Shown in pieces: positions 9,836 through 19,955 of a stretch of DNA of 64,000 nucleotides (position 1 is its first letter; the number at the start of each line of letters is the position of its first letter). The notes beneath the pieces are model-generated. The model worked only from the letters and a program-made list of their open reading frames with translations. It was not told the origin of the DNA and ran no database searches. A program made the translations under genes and the position numbers. Source of the DNA: Rhynchopus sp. YZ270_cl-10. Lineage: Eukaryota; Euglenozoa; Diplonemea; Diplonemida; Diplonemidae. The stretch lies in assembly GCA_964035575.1 (NCBI GenBank), contig OZ037867.1, positions 372,001 to 436,000 of the forward strand, given 5' to 3'.

Positions 9836-10611
9836 CAGTGTTGGCAGAGTACGTGTCCAATTTCAAAAAGTACGTAAAAAGTACAATAGTACAATAGTAC
9901 AAAAAGTACGTAAAAAGTACAAAAAATACACAAAAAGTACATCTGGGTTTGTGGCCGGGTTTGTGCAGCTGGTGTACCAGTGTGGGGGCAAAAAAAAAAA
10001 GGTTTGGGGGCAGTGTTGGCAGTACGGAAAATGCTCAGTGCACAGAGCTATAAACGGCTTCTCAAGAATGTGCGCGTGGTGGGCTCTGGGCGACCTTATG
10101 GTACTATGGTACTATGGTACTATGGTACTATGGTACTATGGTACTATGGTACTATGGTACTATGGTACTATGGTACTATGGTACTATGGCCGAGTTGTCG
10201 CAACTCCGTGTGCTCAGACCACTAGTAGGCACCACCTATGATGCCTACATAGCCCAGAAGACGGCCACTTCCAGACTTCGGGCGGTTTTGAGCACTACCC
10301 CTTCCTTAGTGGGTGATTTTCCCGGGCAAAAACAAAACCCACTCTTAAGCAAATTACAAAATGACACCCCCCACTGTCGGGGACATGTCAAGGACATGTC
10401 AATATGGGCCCTCTCCGGAACACCATTGAATAACAAAAAACCTTTTTTGAGTGTGATTGGGGTGAAGAGAGGGGAAATACGGATTTTGCTTCGAATTCCC
10501 AGGGTAAAATATAGGGTCATAAAGTACGGATTTGGGCGCCAAAAAGTACGTCAAAAAGTACAAAAGTACAAAGTACAAAAAGTACAACGTACACGTACTC
10601 TGCCAACACTG
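9836..10611. mobile_element. Non-autonomous hAT-type DNA transposon, 776 bp
   Basis: Terminal inverted repeats begin CAGTGTTGGCAGAGTACGTG at both ends (21 bp identical). The element is flanked by an exact 8-bp target duplication GTTACCCC at 9828-9835 and 10612-10619. An 8-bp duplication and a CAGTG start are hallmarks of hAT elements. Subterminal regions hold repeated GTACAAAAAGTACG motifs. Positions 10098-10188 are about 11 copies of the octamer TATGGTAC. There is no transposase frame, so it depends on an autonomous partner elsewhere. It lies inside the probable intron of the coiled-coil gene. The perfect TSD and matched TIRs indicate a fairly recent insertion. Confidence 0.88.
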
Positions 10612-10678
10612 GTTACCCCCCATTATTAGGCAATTACACAATATGTTGCTCATTTACAACTAAATGGGTACACCATAC

Positions 10679-11003
10679 ACCGTTGACCTATCACCTCCAT
10701 ATAGCTGATATGGAGGGCTAACCATGGGGCTGCATCACGCACCCTACTGAGTGCCCAAAGAAATGCATACTCTGTTTCCTCCTTCGGTGCGGTGGGGTTG
10801 AAGACACTGTCTGTGATGGTGGCGGTGATTTTGGAAAGCTTCTCTGTACCGGTCTTGTGTGTAGAGGGCTTCGCCGAGTAAGGGTCGTCTTTTTCTCGTT
10901 CGCTTTCCTTCTCTCTCCGTTCCGCGTGTCTCTCTGTCTTTGGATCTCTTGAGTATTTTTCACTGGACCGATGGCGTCCTTCGCTCCTACTACGACTCGA
11001 CAT
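10679..11003 (-). CDS. Probable 5' exon of the coiled-coil gene
   Basis: ATG at 11003. It encodes an Arg/Ser/Glu-rich, disordered N-terminus (MSSRSRSEGRHRSSEKYSRD) followed by a more ordered segment (LSKITATITDSVFNP, then EYAFLWALSRVRDAAPW). The best donor by local consensus is GTATGG, starting at 10678 (phase 1). A GTTAGC near 10736 would be in phase with the exon at 9549 but is a weak donor. An intervening exon may exist, or may be obscured by the hAT element at 9836-10611. Linking this exon to 8669-9549 rests on same-strand adjacency and absence of another start. Confidence 0.4.
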
Positions 11004-12170
11004 TATTTTCTTTTTGTTTCAAAAAACTAAAGAACTCGCCTTGGTATGAGGCTGAGGGAGGAGGGGGTTTTTTTTTTTTTTTGGCTCTCAAAATACAGAG
11101 AGAATGTTTCTTTTGCTGTGTGTAGTTCTGTGAAGGTGTATAAGGAGGAGGGGGATATCTAGTGGCGTGTATTGTGAAGGAAAATAAATGTGGCTACATT
11201 TTTGTAGCAGGGAGGGAAATAAGAGGAGGGGGTGCAAATAAAGGTTCTTTTGTTCTGCCTTTCTTCCCATTTTTTTTTTTATACATTTTTTTTTTGTCCT
11301 TGTATTTTTTTTGTCATTTTTTTGTACAAAAAATAAAAGATGGCATCCTGAAAGGCTTTTAGGATGCTTTTTTCGTAGTTTTTTTCATAAATTTTAGCTT
11401 TTTTTTGGGGGGGAAATTTTATTTTTTTTTTTTTTGTTGTTCTTGTTTTGTTGTCTATCGTTGAGTTGAAGTTAGAATCGGCCTTTTTTTTCTGGAAATC
11501 GGTGCCAAAAAGGAAAAATCTGCGATCCTTACAGAGCAACAAACACTTCGATACAAGAGAAGAGAAAAAAAAAAAATATTTTGCAAAAAGAAGAGTAGGG
11601 GGAAAGCAAAGAAAAGAGCTTCACGCAAGATAGCCAAAACGCTCCTTTTCATGAGAGATGAACAACGTCGTTTAAAGGGGGTGGAAAATCAGTTACTTAC
11701 TTTGCTTCGAAACGTTTGAACCATTTTTATTGAAGGAGAAAAAAAAAATATGAAAACTTGACAAGATCAATGCGCCTCTCGTGCGCACACATCTCAAAAG
11801 AAACACTACATTTTTTTTCAAAAAAATGAATACTCACAAACCCACTGCAGCAGACTACTGTTTTTCCCTTGAATATTCCACATTTTTTCCCCTACTTTTT
11901 TTTCCCCTCCTCCTTCACAAAAACAAACCCAAACGCTCCACAATACAAGGTTATCACATCAAAAAAATCAAAAAACTCACCGGTGTGGTCCTATTATTCT
12001 AAGTTTATTGTGAGAGAACACCGATTTTTTTTTATAATCTTTTTTCTCTTTTCTCCACCGCCTTTTTTGTGATTTTTTTTTACATTGTAAACAACAGTAA
12101 AAAAACCACAAAAAAATCAAATCCTTTACTTCCCCCTTCCCCTCCCATCCCCCCCGCTTTTCCCTCCCCT
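11004..12170. other. AT-rich gene-free stretch
   Basis: Dominated by poly-T/poly-A. At 11764-11794 there is a member of the hairpin family (AGAT, TGCGC, CTCTCGT loop, GCGCA, ATCT), 377-407 nt beyond the PDI stop. No coding potential beyond homopolymer-encoded Phe/Lys runs. Confidence 0.6.
11764..11794. repeat. Dispersed hairpin element, member E2
   Basis: AGAT...TGCGC-CTCTCGT-GCGCA...ATCT; the inner stem differs from E1 on both sides in a compensating way. Confidence 0.5.
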
Positions 12171-13741
12171 CTAGTACTCATCCTCCTCCTCCACGTAGAC
12201 GTAGTCTTTGCCGTCCCACTTTTCGTTAGTGTAGATCTTCGGGAAGACCTTGTATGTGGCTGGGGTTTTGCGGCCAGATTGGAGAGAACGGATCGTCTTG
12301 GTGAGACCCGCCACATCGAAGTTGCCGATGTGGTTGAGGAACCGGGTACGGTCCTTGTTGATGAGGGTCAGACCCGGGTAGGTGGAGGCCGAGAAGGTGT
12401 TCTCGAAGGCGTCCTGGCTGCCCCCGGAGACCCAGATGTAGGAGGTCGGGTTGGAACGTCCCATGGACTTAGAGACCTCCTTGATAATCTCGATGTATGC
12501 GTTGCGCCCTTCCGCTCCCGTCTCCACGACGTGGGGCAGGGAGAACACCGCGCAGTACTTCTTCGCGAGGCAGGCGTCCAAAGAGTCGGGTCCGACCAGC
12601 TCCTCAACCTGCGTGATGTCGATGCCGTGGTCGCCAAGGATAGTGGCGACAGCCTCGATAATAGTGTCCGCGTCACGGCCGTTGAAGGAGTCGTACAGAA
12701 TACCCTCCTCATCCTCCTTGGTGGTTCCGTAGTCGAACTTAATCACGGTAGGGTAGCCGCTGAAAGAAAAAGGTGGTTGGAGGGTGATGATGGTAGTGAT
12801 AAAGAGTTTATATGGCAAAAAGGTGGAGGAAATGATTAAGATATTCTTTTCAAGCGAAAGATGGAGTTTTCCACCAGCGTCGTCTCCTCTTTTTTTTTGT
12901 CTTTATTTTTGGAGGAAAAAAGAGATATTTGGGTGTGGGTTTGGGTGGTGTGGACATACGAGACTTCGAAGAGCTTTCCGGTCTCGGGGTGCTCAGTGGC
13001 GTCGCATGCAGCGAGCTTGACGGGCTTGCCTGAGAGGTGGGTGGGGTGTGATGGGGTAGTGGGGACAGACGCTCTCCTGCGTGACGGGCGCCTGTACCAT
13101 GAGATCAACAACGGGTAGAACAAAGCCGCCCCCTCCACCTTCAGAAGGCGGTCGGTCTCCTGAGTAGACTATTTTTCTGCGGTGGAGGAAGACGTCTTGG
13201 AAGGACGCTGAAGGAGGTTGAAGGACAGAAGGAAATCGCGCCGACTGTCAAATATCAATAACTACCTCCTACGCGGTGAGGTGCTTGTTGTACGCGACCA
13301 CGTACGCCCTGCAACGGGAGGTGTATCCCGGCGGCATAGTTTCCATTTAGCATGAAGTTATGAGTACCAAAAAAAAGCGAACACCCGCAGGGAGGAGGGG
13401 GGACGCCCACCTCGGGCGCTTAAGAAAGTAGGCGCGCTGGCTTGATCGTGCAACATCAGGGTGTGGATAATGTTGACGTTGTCACACAGCTCTGATTATT
13501 ATAAAAGTAAACACACACCTTTCAATGCTGTTGCTGCCTTCGCCCATTCCGGCGCAAGCGCCTTGCAGTGTCCACACCAAGGTGCGTAGAACTCAACGAG
13601 CACAAGGCCGTCGTACTCCACAACCTCTTTTCGGAAGTTCTCGTTCGTGATGGTCACAACGTCGTCACCGGGTGCGGTTGCGTCCTGTGCACGGGCCACT
13701 GCCAGCAGCGCAACGAGCGCCAGAGCCGAGAATGCCTTCAT
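12171..13741 (-). CDS. PDIA6/P5-like protein disulfide isomerase, three exons
   Basis: Exons are 13519-13741, 12960-13029 and 12171-12759, giving 293 residues. Introns are 489 bp (donor GTGTGT) and 200 bp (donor GTATGT, acceptor TTTCAG). Residues 1-18 are a signal peptide. One thioredoxin domain carries the CGHC active site at 56-59 ([10 protein letters not shown]) and the cis-Pro motif GYPT. The C-terminal domain contains [19 protein letters not shown], matching the P5-specific domain of PDIA6 (LPHILDTGAAGRNSYLEV in human, from memory). Human PDIA6 has two thioredoxin domains; only one is present here. The tail ends EEEDEY, without KDEL, so ER retention must work differently. The 489-bp intron is unusually GC-rich but the domain is complete without it. 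Confidence 0.88.
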
Positions 13742-13933
13742 GGTCAGCTTTGTGTGGCACTCTTGTGGTGTGTAGTGTGGGGTGGGGTGGGTGGGGCGGG
13801 TGTTGTGTTGGAAAAGGGGGGTGGGTTGGGGAGGTGTCGTTTGTTTTTTTTACTCACTCAACGAATATGAATACCCCTGTGCCACAACTCTCCCCTCAAA
13901 ATGATGTTTTTGAAAGGTCAGCTCGTGGTTCTT

Positions 13934-14380
13934 CTAGATACGGGACGGGTAGAGGTACACACGCATCTTCTTGCCCATCGACCTGCAGGGCAGGTTCGGG
14001 GAGAACTTGGCGCGGACGGCTCCGTTGTTTCCGTGGGCGCGGGTGACGCGTCCCCACATGACACGAACACGCGACTTCAACTTGGGGTTCTGTGCAGAGC
14101 GCACCTGGCTCACCTGTTTTGAGTTGTGTGGATGAAGAGATCAACAAGACATATATCTGGATGGTATTTCAAAAGAGTGGAGTGATGTGATGTGATATGA
14201 TACCTTGTTCTTTCCCTTGAACACGTATGCGATGCGCTTACCCAGGTAGAACTCGGTGTCCTCCTTTGCGCGCACGTTCTTGATCTTCAGAAGTGCGGTG
14301 TGCATGACCTGGTGACGCTGTCCACGGCGGAATCCGGTCATCACGGCGGGCTGGAACAGACGGATGTTTCCCTTGGTCAT
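13934..14380 (-). CDS. Ribosomal protein eL33 (L35A), copy 1
   Basis: Exon 1 is 14204-14380 and exon 2 is 13934-14113, giving 118 residues. The intron, 14114-14203, is 90 bp (donor GTATCA, acceptor AAAACAG, phase 0). This is a large-subunit ribosomal protein. [25 protein letters not shown] and [21 protein letters not shown] are eL33 signatures. The intron contains about three TGTGA units. A second copy at 56173-57355 has the same exons and a greatly enlarged intron; identity stops within about 12 bp upstream of the ATG and at the stop codon. A CCCTTCAG acceptor-like site lies 37 nt upstream of the ATG. The stop here is TAG. Confidence 0.95.
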
Positions 14381-14470
14381 TTTGAGGTAGGTGTTTTGGG
14401 GGTTGTGTGCTGGGTGCCTGAAGGGGTTTTGGAATGGGGTTTAGTGACAAAAAAAAAAAAACACTTAAAA

Positions 14471-15335
14471 TGGTGTGGCTAAATCCAGTACAAAAACAGT
14501 ACAAAACAACTACAAAAGAAGTACAAAAATTACACTTTATTTTTGGGGCGTTTTTTGCGAAAAATTATTTCGCTGTATAAACTTTTTGGGGGGTCGGAGT
14601 CGGGGGGTAGGGGGGAAATTTTTCTTTTTTGGCCCCCAAAAAATTGGGGGAAAATTTTTTTTTCTCTATTCTCGGGAGTCCGTGCGTGCTGTGATGGGGT
14701 CACTTTGCGCTGAGAAATGAGTATTTTTGACCTAAAATGCATGTGTCAGTTTTTACAGGGCATTTTCAGGTTTAGTGTAAAATATGGTCAGCACTTGACC
14801 ACTGAGGGTAAAGTGCAAAGTAAACGTGGGGGCAGTTTGCATAGCTGCGAACTTTGCTGCATGTTGTGACCCCACCATTTTACGGACGGAGCTCGCAGAA
14901 CCCAATGAGGAGTGAGAAAGAAGAAGGAAGCATGCAGCATGGCCAACGAAAAAAGTAGCGTACCGTGCGCCTGCGGCGCAAGATTGCAACCCACCCTTTC
15001 CCATGACATAGTTCAGCACAAATGTGCAAATATAAGCGCAATTTTTTGAAATGTTGCGCACCGTGGCTTCGCCAGAAACTTTCGTTCTAGCAAAATACGT
15101 AGGTAAAATTTAACGGAACTGACGATAATTACCAACGACAGTGCCAATTTATGTCGACATTTTTCAGAAATGTTGCGTACCGTGGCTTCGCCAGGAACTT
15201 TTGGGCCATGACTTGGGGCGATTGGGAAAGTACGAATTGGTACCAAAAATAAAAAAAACCCCCTTTTTTGGGTATACAAAAAAAATACAAAAGAAGTACA
15301 AAAATTACACTTTATTTTTGGAGTTAGCCACACCA
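14471..15335. mobile_element. Inverted-repeat element, 865 bp, likely non-autonomous transposon
   Basis: Ends are 12-bp inverted repeats TGGTGTGGCTAA (14471-14482) and TTAGCCACACCA (15324-15335), flanked by direct TAAAA (14466-14470 and 15336-15340), a possible 5-bp target duplication. A motif AAGAAGTACAAAAATTACAC occurs near both ends in direct orientation (about 14514 and 15289). Inside, a segment containing CGTGGCTTCGCCAG is repeated directly about 118 bp apart (near 15061 and 15180). No transposase frame. Superfamily not assigned. It fills the space between eL33 and the oxygenase gene. Confidence 0.6.
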
Positions 15336-15433
15336 TAAAACACAATCAAAAGCAAAACCTACCCCCTTTCTTTGTTATCGTTCGAATAAAAAAATAAACT
15401 ACCACACTTGGCCTATCCTTGATAAAAAAAACA

Positions 15434-17083
15434 TCACTCCTGATCCTCCTCCTCCTCCTCCATTTCCTCCATCTCCTCAAAGTCCCCTTCCGACCCGCAC
15501 CCTGCATTCTTCCTTGCTTCATGATCCTGAATCGTAGCCTCTTTGAAGTCTAGCGACTTTGCGAAGAACCTTTGGTCAATGCTTTTTGGCACTTCCAACA
15601 GCTCTCCCCCCTCCCCCTTCCGCTTCACCGCCTCCCACACTGCGGACACTTTGTGCACCTTGTGGGTCACAACCTTACCCACCTTCTTCACCTTTTTATC
15701 CACCAGAATCCCCTTCACCCACTCCTCCTTCACTGGAAGCGGGGTCTGCGGGCCTACAGCATCCTCAGGAGACGGGGTGAAGTCATCTGTTCCCCACAAC
15801 GCAACCATGAGGGTAAGACGCTGTGGTGCCCCAGCCAGCTTCCCTCCTACCCCTGCGGGGAGCACACCGTGGAGCAGGCTGCCATCGAAGTACAGTACCC
15901 CACCGTCAATCGGGGGCACTGCGTATCCTTCTGTCGCCTTTTTTGATGGAATGACGTCCGGGGATTGATCAATACAAAGGGTTAACCCACCCGATGAGGC
16001 TCCAGTTAAATAGGTGACAGTGCTCTTTAGGGGTGTCAAAAAGGTTCCGTTTGCTTCAAGAGTTTTTTCTTCGGTGTCGAAATGGAGTTGGTGGCCAAGA
16101 TCTCTGGTGTTCAGGCGCGTGTGGATCCACCATTCTGTTGCTTTGACGGAACCTTTTGGGAGTCCGCTTTGTGCGATGATGAGGAGGATTGCTTCTTCGA
16201 TGTGGGTGCGTGGAGGGGTGGCAGGATCATAGTAGAAAGAGAAATAACCCCTGCTGCTGTAGTTGGTGGCTTTCCAGTAGGGGCTGGAGGGTTGGAAGTT
16301 GTCGCGGATTTTGGTAAGAATGGGGTCAGGGATGACACCGGTTTTGAGTGCAACCTTGGAGGAGGTTGCAGTAGGCGCCCCTAAGGTGCCCATTTCGTAC
16401 TTCTTCCGAAGGTTCCAAACCTCGGGGGAAATGGAGTATGTGACATCAAAGTGTTTGAGGGTGTCCTTCAGCTTTGTGAATTGGCAGCTCTGTGCGTACA
16501 GCAGACACAGCTGGTATAATGCGATGGGTTTGCACGATGCGTTGCGCTCGAGAACCCAGTCTTCATACCACGCATCCTTCTGGGGGGTGCCGTTTTGAGT
16601 CAGGTTTTGACATTCTTCATAAAGCTTTGTGATGTTCTCCAGAGAGGTGGTGGAGGCTGCGTCACGGTGGAGGTTGATAAGACTGAGACGAGCGGTGACG
16701 TTTTCTGGGTGTGCAGAAACTGCCTTTTCAAAGCAAGCCTGCGCCGCATCTCTATGGCTTCCTGCAAGCGCGCACTGTCCACTGAGGGCAAGGCATTTGT
16801 CCATATGATATTCACCTAGGCTGTTGCAGACTGCAGCGTGGAAGATGTGCATGGGTGGTGCCGTGCAGTTGGGTCGCCGTGTTGTGTCGTATTCGCGCTC
16901 CAGGTAGCTGCAGGCCTGCTCCGTGAAGGACAGTGCCTGCCCTGCATAGCGTGTGTCCCCCTCAGCCAAGGCGTCTTGTGCATCGAAGAATTCATCAAGT
17001 AAAAGCTTGCCGCACAATGCATAGCTCAGCTTCTGCCGTTTGTGGGGCACATCAGAGAGCTCCGTAGGAGGACGTTTGCCCAT
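15434..17083 (-). CDS. 2-oxoglutarate/Fe(II) oxygenase-like protein with helical N-terminus
   Basis: 549 residues from the ATG at 17083 (MGKRPPTELSDVPHKRQKL); a longer in-frame start at 17146 is less likely because the 17083 ATG has the ACACAATGG context. The N-terminal half is rich in helices resembling TPR-type repeats. The C-terminal half has the jelly-roll 2OG oxygenase pattern: HFD (His334, Asp336), a GGxLYFDGSLLHG strand with His405, and RLTLMVALWG afterwards, where Arg would bind 2-oxoglutarate. The N-terminus carries a possible nuclear signal (HKRQK) and the C-terminus ends in an acidic EEMEEMEEEEED run. Substrate unknown; prolyl-hydroxylase-like proteins are the nearest fold. Single exon. 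Confidence 0.65.
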   Translation of the reverse strand: MGKRPPTELSDVPHKRQKLSYALCGKLLLDEFFDAQDALAEGDTRYAGQALSFTEQACSYLEREYDTTRRPNCTAPPMHIFHAAVCNSLGEYHMDKCLALSGQCALAGSHRDAAQACFEKAVSAHPENVTARLSLINLHRDAASTTSLENITKLYEECQNLTQNGTPQKDAWYEDWVLERNASCKPIALYQLCLLYAQSCQFTKLKDTLKHFDVTYSISPEVWNLRKKYEMGTLGAPTATSSKVALKTGVIPDPILTKIRDNFQPSSPYWKATNYSSRGYFSFYYDPATPPRTHIEEAILLIIAQSGLPKGSVKATEWWIHTRLNTRDLGHQLHFDTEEKTLEANGTFLTPLKSTVTYLTGASSGGLTLCIDQSPDVIPSKKATEGYAVPPIDGGVLYFDGSLLHGVLPAGVGGKLAGAPQRLTLMVALWGTDDFTPSPEDAVGPQTPLPVKEEWVKGILVDKKVKKVGKVVTHKVHKVSAVWEAVKRKGEGGELLEVPKSIDQRFFAKSLDFKEATIQDHEARKNAGCGSEGDFEEMEEMEEEEEDQE

Positions 17084-17606
17084 TGTGTTCTGTGTATTCT
17101 GGAGGGTTGAATGACAAAACGGTAGATGGGGGTAATACATTGCCACTCAGAAAGGTTACAGAGGTTGATGTATCAGAGAAGAGCAGGGGTTAATTGTGAT
17201 GGAGAGGGAGGAGGGAAAGGATGAGGGGGGAGATGGGAGGGTCTCTTGTTTTAAAAAACAGCGTTCAGTTAGCGTAGCTCTATTCTCTGCCCCCTCTTTT
17301 GGCGTTCAAAAGCGTCGCCCACCCCTAGACAGGTAGCCCTTTTCAGATGACCCAGAAAACAGAGGAACAGAGAAAATAAAAAGAAAAAATAAAAAAAAAG
17401 GAATGCACGTTGGACTCGAGGTGTACCTTTCCCTCTCCCCGCACTGCTCACAATCTTGCCACATTGTCGTTTCCCCCCCACCCCTCCCGCCCTCTTCTCT
17501 CCACTCGTGGACACAAACAGTTTTTTTTTTTTTTCGGGCTTTTGTTGGAGGGAGTGTTTTTGTTCACACAACGAGTTGTACAGAAGGGAAAGGATGAAAT
17601 TTTAAA
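17084..17606. other. Intergenic spacer
   Basis: No gene seen. Spacer with GA-rich and poly-A/poly-T runs between the oxygenase start and the MITE at 17607. Confidence 0.5.
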
Positions 17607-17814
17607 TACACGACGGTGAAGTAACGGGTGTTACAAGTGGGTTACATGTAATGTTACCTGCACCACCACCAAAAACCACTGAACTTCACCTAATTTCAGG
17701 CAAAATCAGGTGGCGGTACATATGTAACTTACATGTAACCCACTTGTAACGGTTTTTCACTTGTAACGTTACGAGTAACTTCACTTGTAATGTAACATAC
17801 TTCACCGTCGTGTA
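17607..17814. mobile_element. Short inverted-repeat (MITE-like) element, 208 bp
   Basis: TACACGACGGTGAAGTA at 17607-17623 is matched by its exact inverted copy at 17798-17814. Further in, GTTACAAGTGGGTTACATGT has an inverted partner near 17735-17757, so most of the element can fold back. If the outer TA is the target site, it fits a Tc1/mariner-type TA duplication, but this cannot be separated from the TIR itself. No coding capacity. Confidence 0.7.
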
Positions 17815-18299
17815 CAAAGCCCTCTTGTGAACAGTGTACCAAAAATAAAGAGAAGTTGAAAGCGCGTTGAAAACGCCTCACCACATGCATGGGTGGACGC
17901 AGGACACTGAAAATAAAAAAACTATTTGCGCAATAACTCAGGGGGGAAAGACTTCAAACCACACCAACGTTCCTTTTTTCACACAAAGGAGCACCCCCCC
18001 GTCACCTAAAAAAAACACATCCCTTTTTTTTCTTTCCATGTATCTTTCTTCTCTGTATGGTTTTTCGTTCATTATTCTACACCCAAAATTGCTTCCCTTG
18101 CTACCCTCTCTACTAATGCAGGTCATCTTCAAAGCAGCCACCTTCAAAAAGGAAGGTCACGTTTCTTTTTTTATTGTCATCACGCTGCTTCGGCTTGCTG
18201 TTTTGTGAAGGATATTTGGGGTTTTTTATAAATGCAATGTCAAATAAATGTACAAAGAAGGAAATAATAGTTTAACAGATGAAGATAAACCTCTCATGC
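17815..18299. other. Gene-free stretch; hairpin element at its end
   Basis: AT-rich, no gene supported. A hairpin-family member (18276-18310) overlaps the last codons and stop of the AP-1 sigma gene. Confidence 0.5.
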
Positions 18300-18310
18300 T
18301 TAGTCATCTT
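18276..18310. repeat. Dispersed hairpin element, member D
   Basis: GATGA...AACCTCTCATGCTTAGTCATCTT; overlaps the end of the AP-1 sigma reading frame. The right half is nearly identical to that of member C. Confidence 0.5.
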
Positions 18311-19005
18311 GGTCACGACGCTGACCAAAGGGTACGGAGGAAGTATACACCTCGACCTCGTGGGGGCTCGTACTGGCGTTTTGCTCTTGCTGGGCCGCCT
18401 CTGCCCTTTTGTTCGCCGCATCTTGGTTTTCTAGGTGGCGATTTCAAAATGAGAATCACTCCCCCAAAGCAAACAAACTCTGGGCAGTGTCGAAGGAACA
18501 GATGAGGCAGTAATGCCTCACAAGCATAAATGCTTTGTCTCAAATACGGTGAAAAAAAAAAGCCTCGTCAACATACTTGAATTAGGATTTCCTGCTGGTT
18601 GAAGAGCTTTAGGACCACAGACTTTGAGCATTCTTGGAGTTCACCTGCTGCGATGACTTCGTCGAGAATGTGGTACGTCTTTTGGAAGTTGAAGATAAGG
18701 TCTAGTTCGCACACATGTCCGAAGTGTCTGTCGAGAGACTCAACAAAGAGGTGGATGATCTCGAGGTTGATGAGTTCATTGTCGTTTTTGTCGATGCATG
18801 CCACCATGTGCAGCGTGGCGTACCGCCGCCACACAATCTTGTGGTCCTGCCACTCCAAAAAGTTGCACAGCTTCTTGTTCCGCCCAATCACCATGTTGCT
18901 GATCTCCCTCAGCGCCTTCGCCTTATCCTGTTCAGAAAACGGCGAGTACCACTTCGCCAGCCGCACCTTCCCCTGACGTGAAATGATCAACACAAAATTT
19001 ATCAT
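18300..19005 (-). CDS. AP-1 clathrin adaptor sigma subunit, two exons
   Basis: Exon 1 is 18577-19005 and exon 2 is 18300-18389, giving 172 residues. The intron (187 bp) has donor GTATGT and a proposed acceptor CCCAG at 18390-18392. The sequence is a typical small adaptin: INFVLIISRQGKVRLAKWY, LCNFLEWQDHKIVWRRYA, NELINLEIIHLFVESLDRHF, VCELDLIFNFQKTYHILDE. It packages cargo at the trans-Golgi/endosome with beta, gamma and mu chains. The C-terminal tail (QEQNASTSPHEVEV...) is lineage-specific and its exon was chosen by frame and length. The final residues and stop overlap a repeated hairpin element. The intron contains the perfect hairpin TGAGGCA-GTAA-TGCCTCA at 18503-18520. Confidence 0.9.
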
Positions 19006-19168
19006 TTCAACTCTTGTGTATCGTTATTCTGGGTTGCCCCCTGTGGGTTGGTTCGTGGGAAGAGAGAAGGGCGGGGAAGGTGGAAAGAGTGGTTCAAGAG
19101 GAGGGAGAGGTAGAGGAGAGGGGGAGGGGGAGGGGTGGTTCTTGTAGTGTTAGGTGGATAGCACCACC

Positions 19169-19184
19169 CTTTGCAGGTGCAAAG
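19169..19184 (-). promoter_or_regulatory. 6-bp stem, 4-nt loop hairpin downstream of H3
   Basis: CTTTGC/GCAAAG stem with a 4-nt loop, 74-89 nt beyond the H3 stop. Repeated at 25555-25570, 31941-31956, 38327-38342, 44713-44728 and, beyond the array, 50505-50520. The geometry equals that of metazoan histone 3' hairpins, but the sequence is unrelated. A role in 3'-end formation is only a guess. Confidence 0.4.
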
Positions 19185-19257
19185 TGGGGAAGTGGGGAAT
19201 GGGGAAAAGGAGGAAGAACACAAACTGCTACAAACACCTCGTGCAAAAGGGAACAGC

Positions 19258-19698
19258 TCAGAGGTTGTCTCCACGGATGCGGATCGTGTAGCTCAGGTCC
19301 TTCTGGATCAGGGTCTTCTTCTTCCTGTGCAGCTGCAGGATCACGGCACCCTCAAACACGCTGATCAGGTACTGCTCGCTTGCCTCCTGCATCGCCTCGA
19401 GTGCAGACGCACGGAAACGCATGTCCTGCTTGTGCTTGTCCATCACATCACGCACAAGGCGCTGGAAGGGCGCCTTCTGGATCAGCAGCTGTGTCCCCTT
19501 CTGCAGTGCCTTGATCTCACGCATCGCAACAGTTCCGGGCAACCAGCGGCCAGACTTCTTCACCACCTTACCCTTCTTGTCCTTCTTCTCAGCGGGCTTG
19601 TAGTTCAGCTTCGTCATCGGCTTCCTCTTCTTCTGCTCACCGTCCTTTCCAGTCGACGACTGCGACTTCTTCACAGACTTGGCAGGTGTGCGTGGCAT
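19258..19698 (-). CDS. Histone H3 (divergent), copy 1
   Basis: 146 residues from MPRTPAKSVKKSQSSTG; the frame is open further upstream but the ATG at 19698 is set by homology. The fold core is clear: GRWLPGTVAMREIKALQKGTQ, then LLIQKAPFQRLVRDV, MRFRASALEAMQEASEQYL and the ending IRIRGDNL, aligning without gaps to canonical H3 from the alpha-N helix on. The tail is about 10 residues longer and lacks recognisable K4, K9 and K27 contexts. Q-x-APFQRLVR-x-V resembles trypanosomatid H3. It forms nucleosomes with the neighbouring H4, H2A and H2B. A CAG followed by AT lies 33 nt upstream of the ATG (proposed leader acceptor). Confidence 0.93.
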   Translation of the reverse strand: MPRTPAKSVKKSQSSTGKDGEQKKRKPMTKLNYKPAEKKDKKGKVVKKSGRWLPGTVAMREIKALQKGTQLLIQKAPFQRLVRDVMDKHKQDMRFRASALEAMQEASEQYLISVFEGAVILQLHRKKKTLIQKDLSYTIRIRGDNL

Positions 19699-19955
19699 CT
19701 TGTTGTGTTGTGGGGTTGTTGTCTTGGTTATCTGTCGGGTGTGATGTGGTGTGGTGTGGTCACGTTTCGTGGTGTGTGGGGAGGGGATGGCAGAGGCAGG
19801 AAAGGAGGGGGAACAGGATCTCATGTTTGTTATATGCGGTGTGTAGTTACACCCCCTCAGCACCCTTACATCCGGTGTGAGGGTACAAAAAAAAAGAAAC
19901 AACCACAACAACAAGTGTTGGAAGCAAACTCAGAAGACAGATGTCGAGAGAGTGT

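Noticed and set aside
13030-13518. Hidden exon in the GC-rich PDI intron
   Set aside because: No frame continuous with flanking exons; the thioredoxin domain is complete without it.
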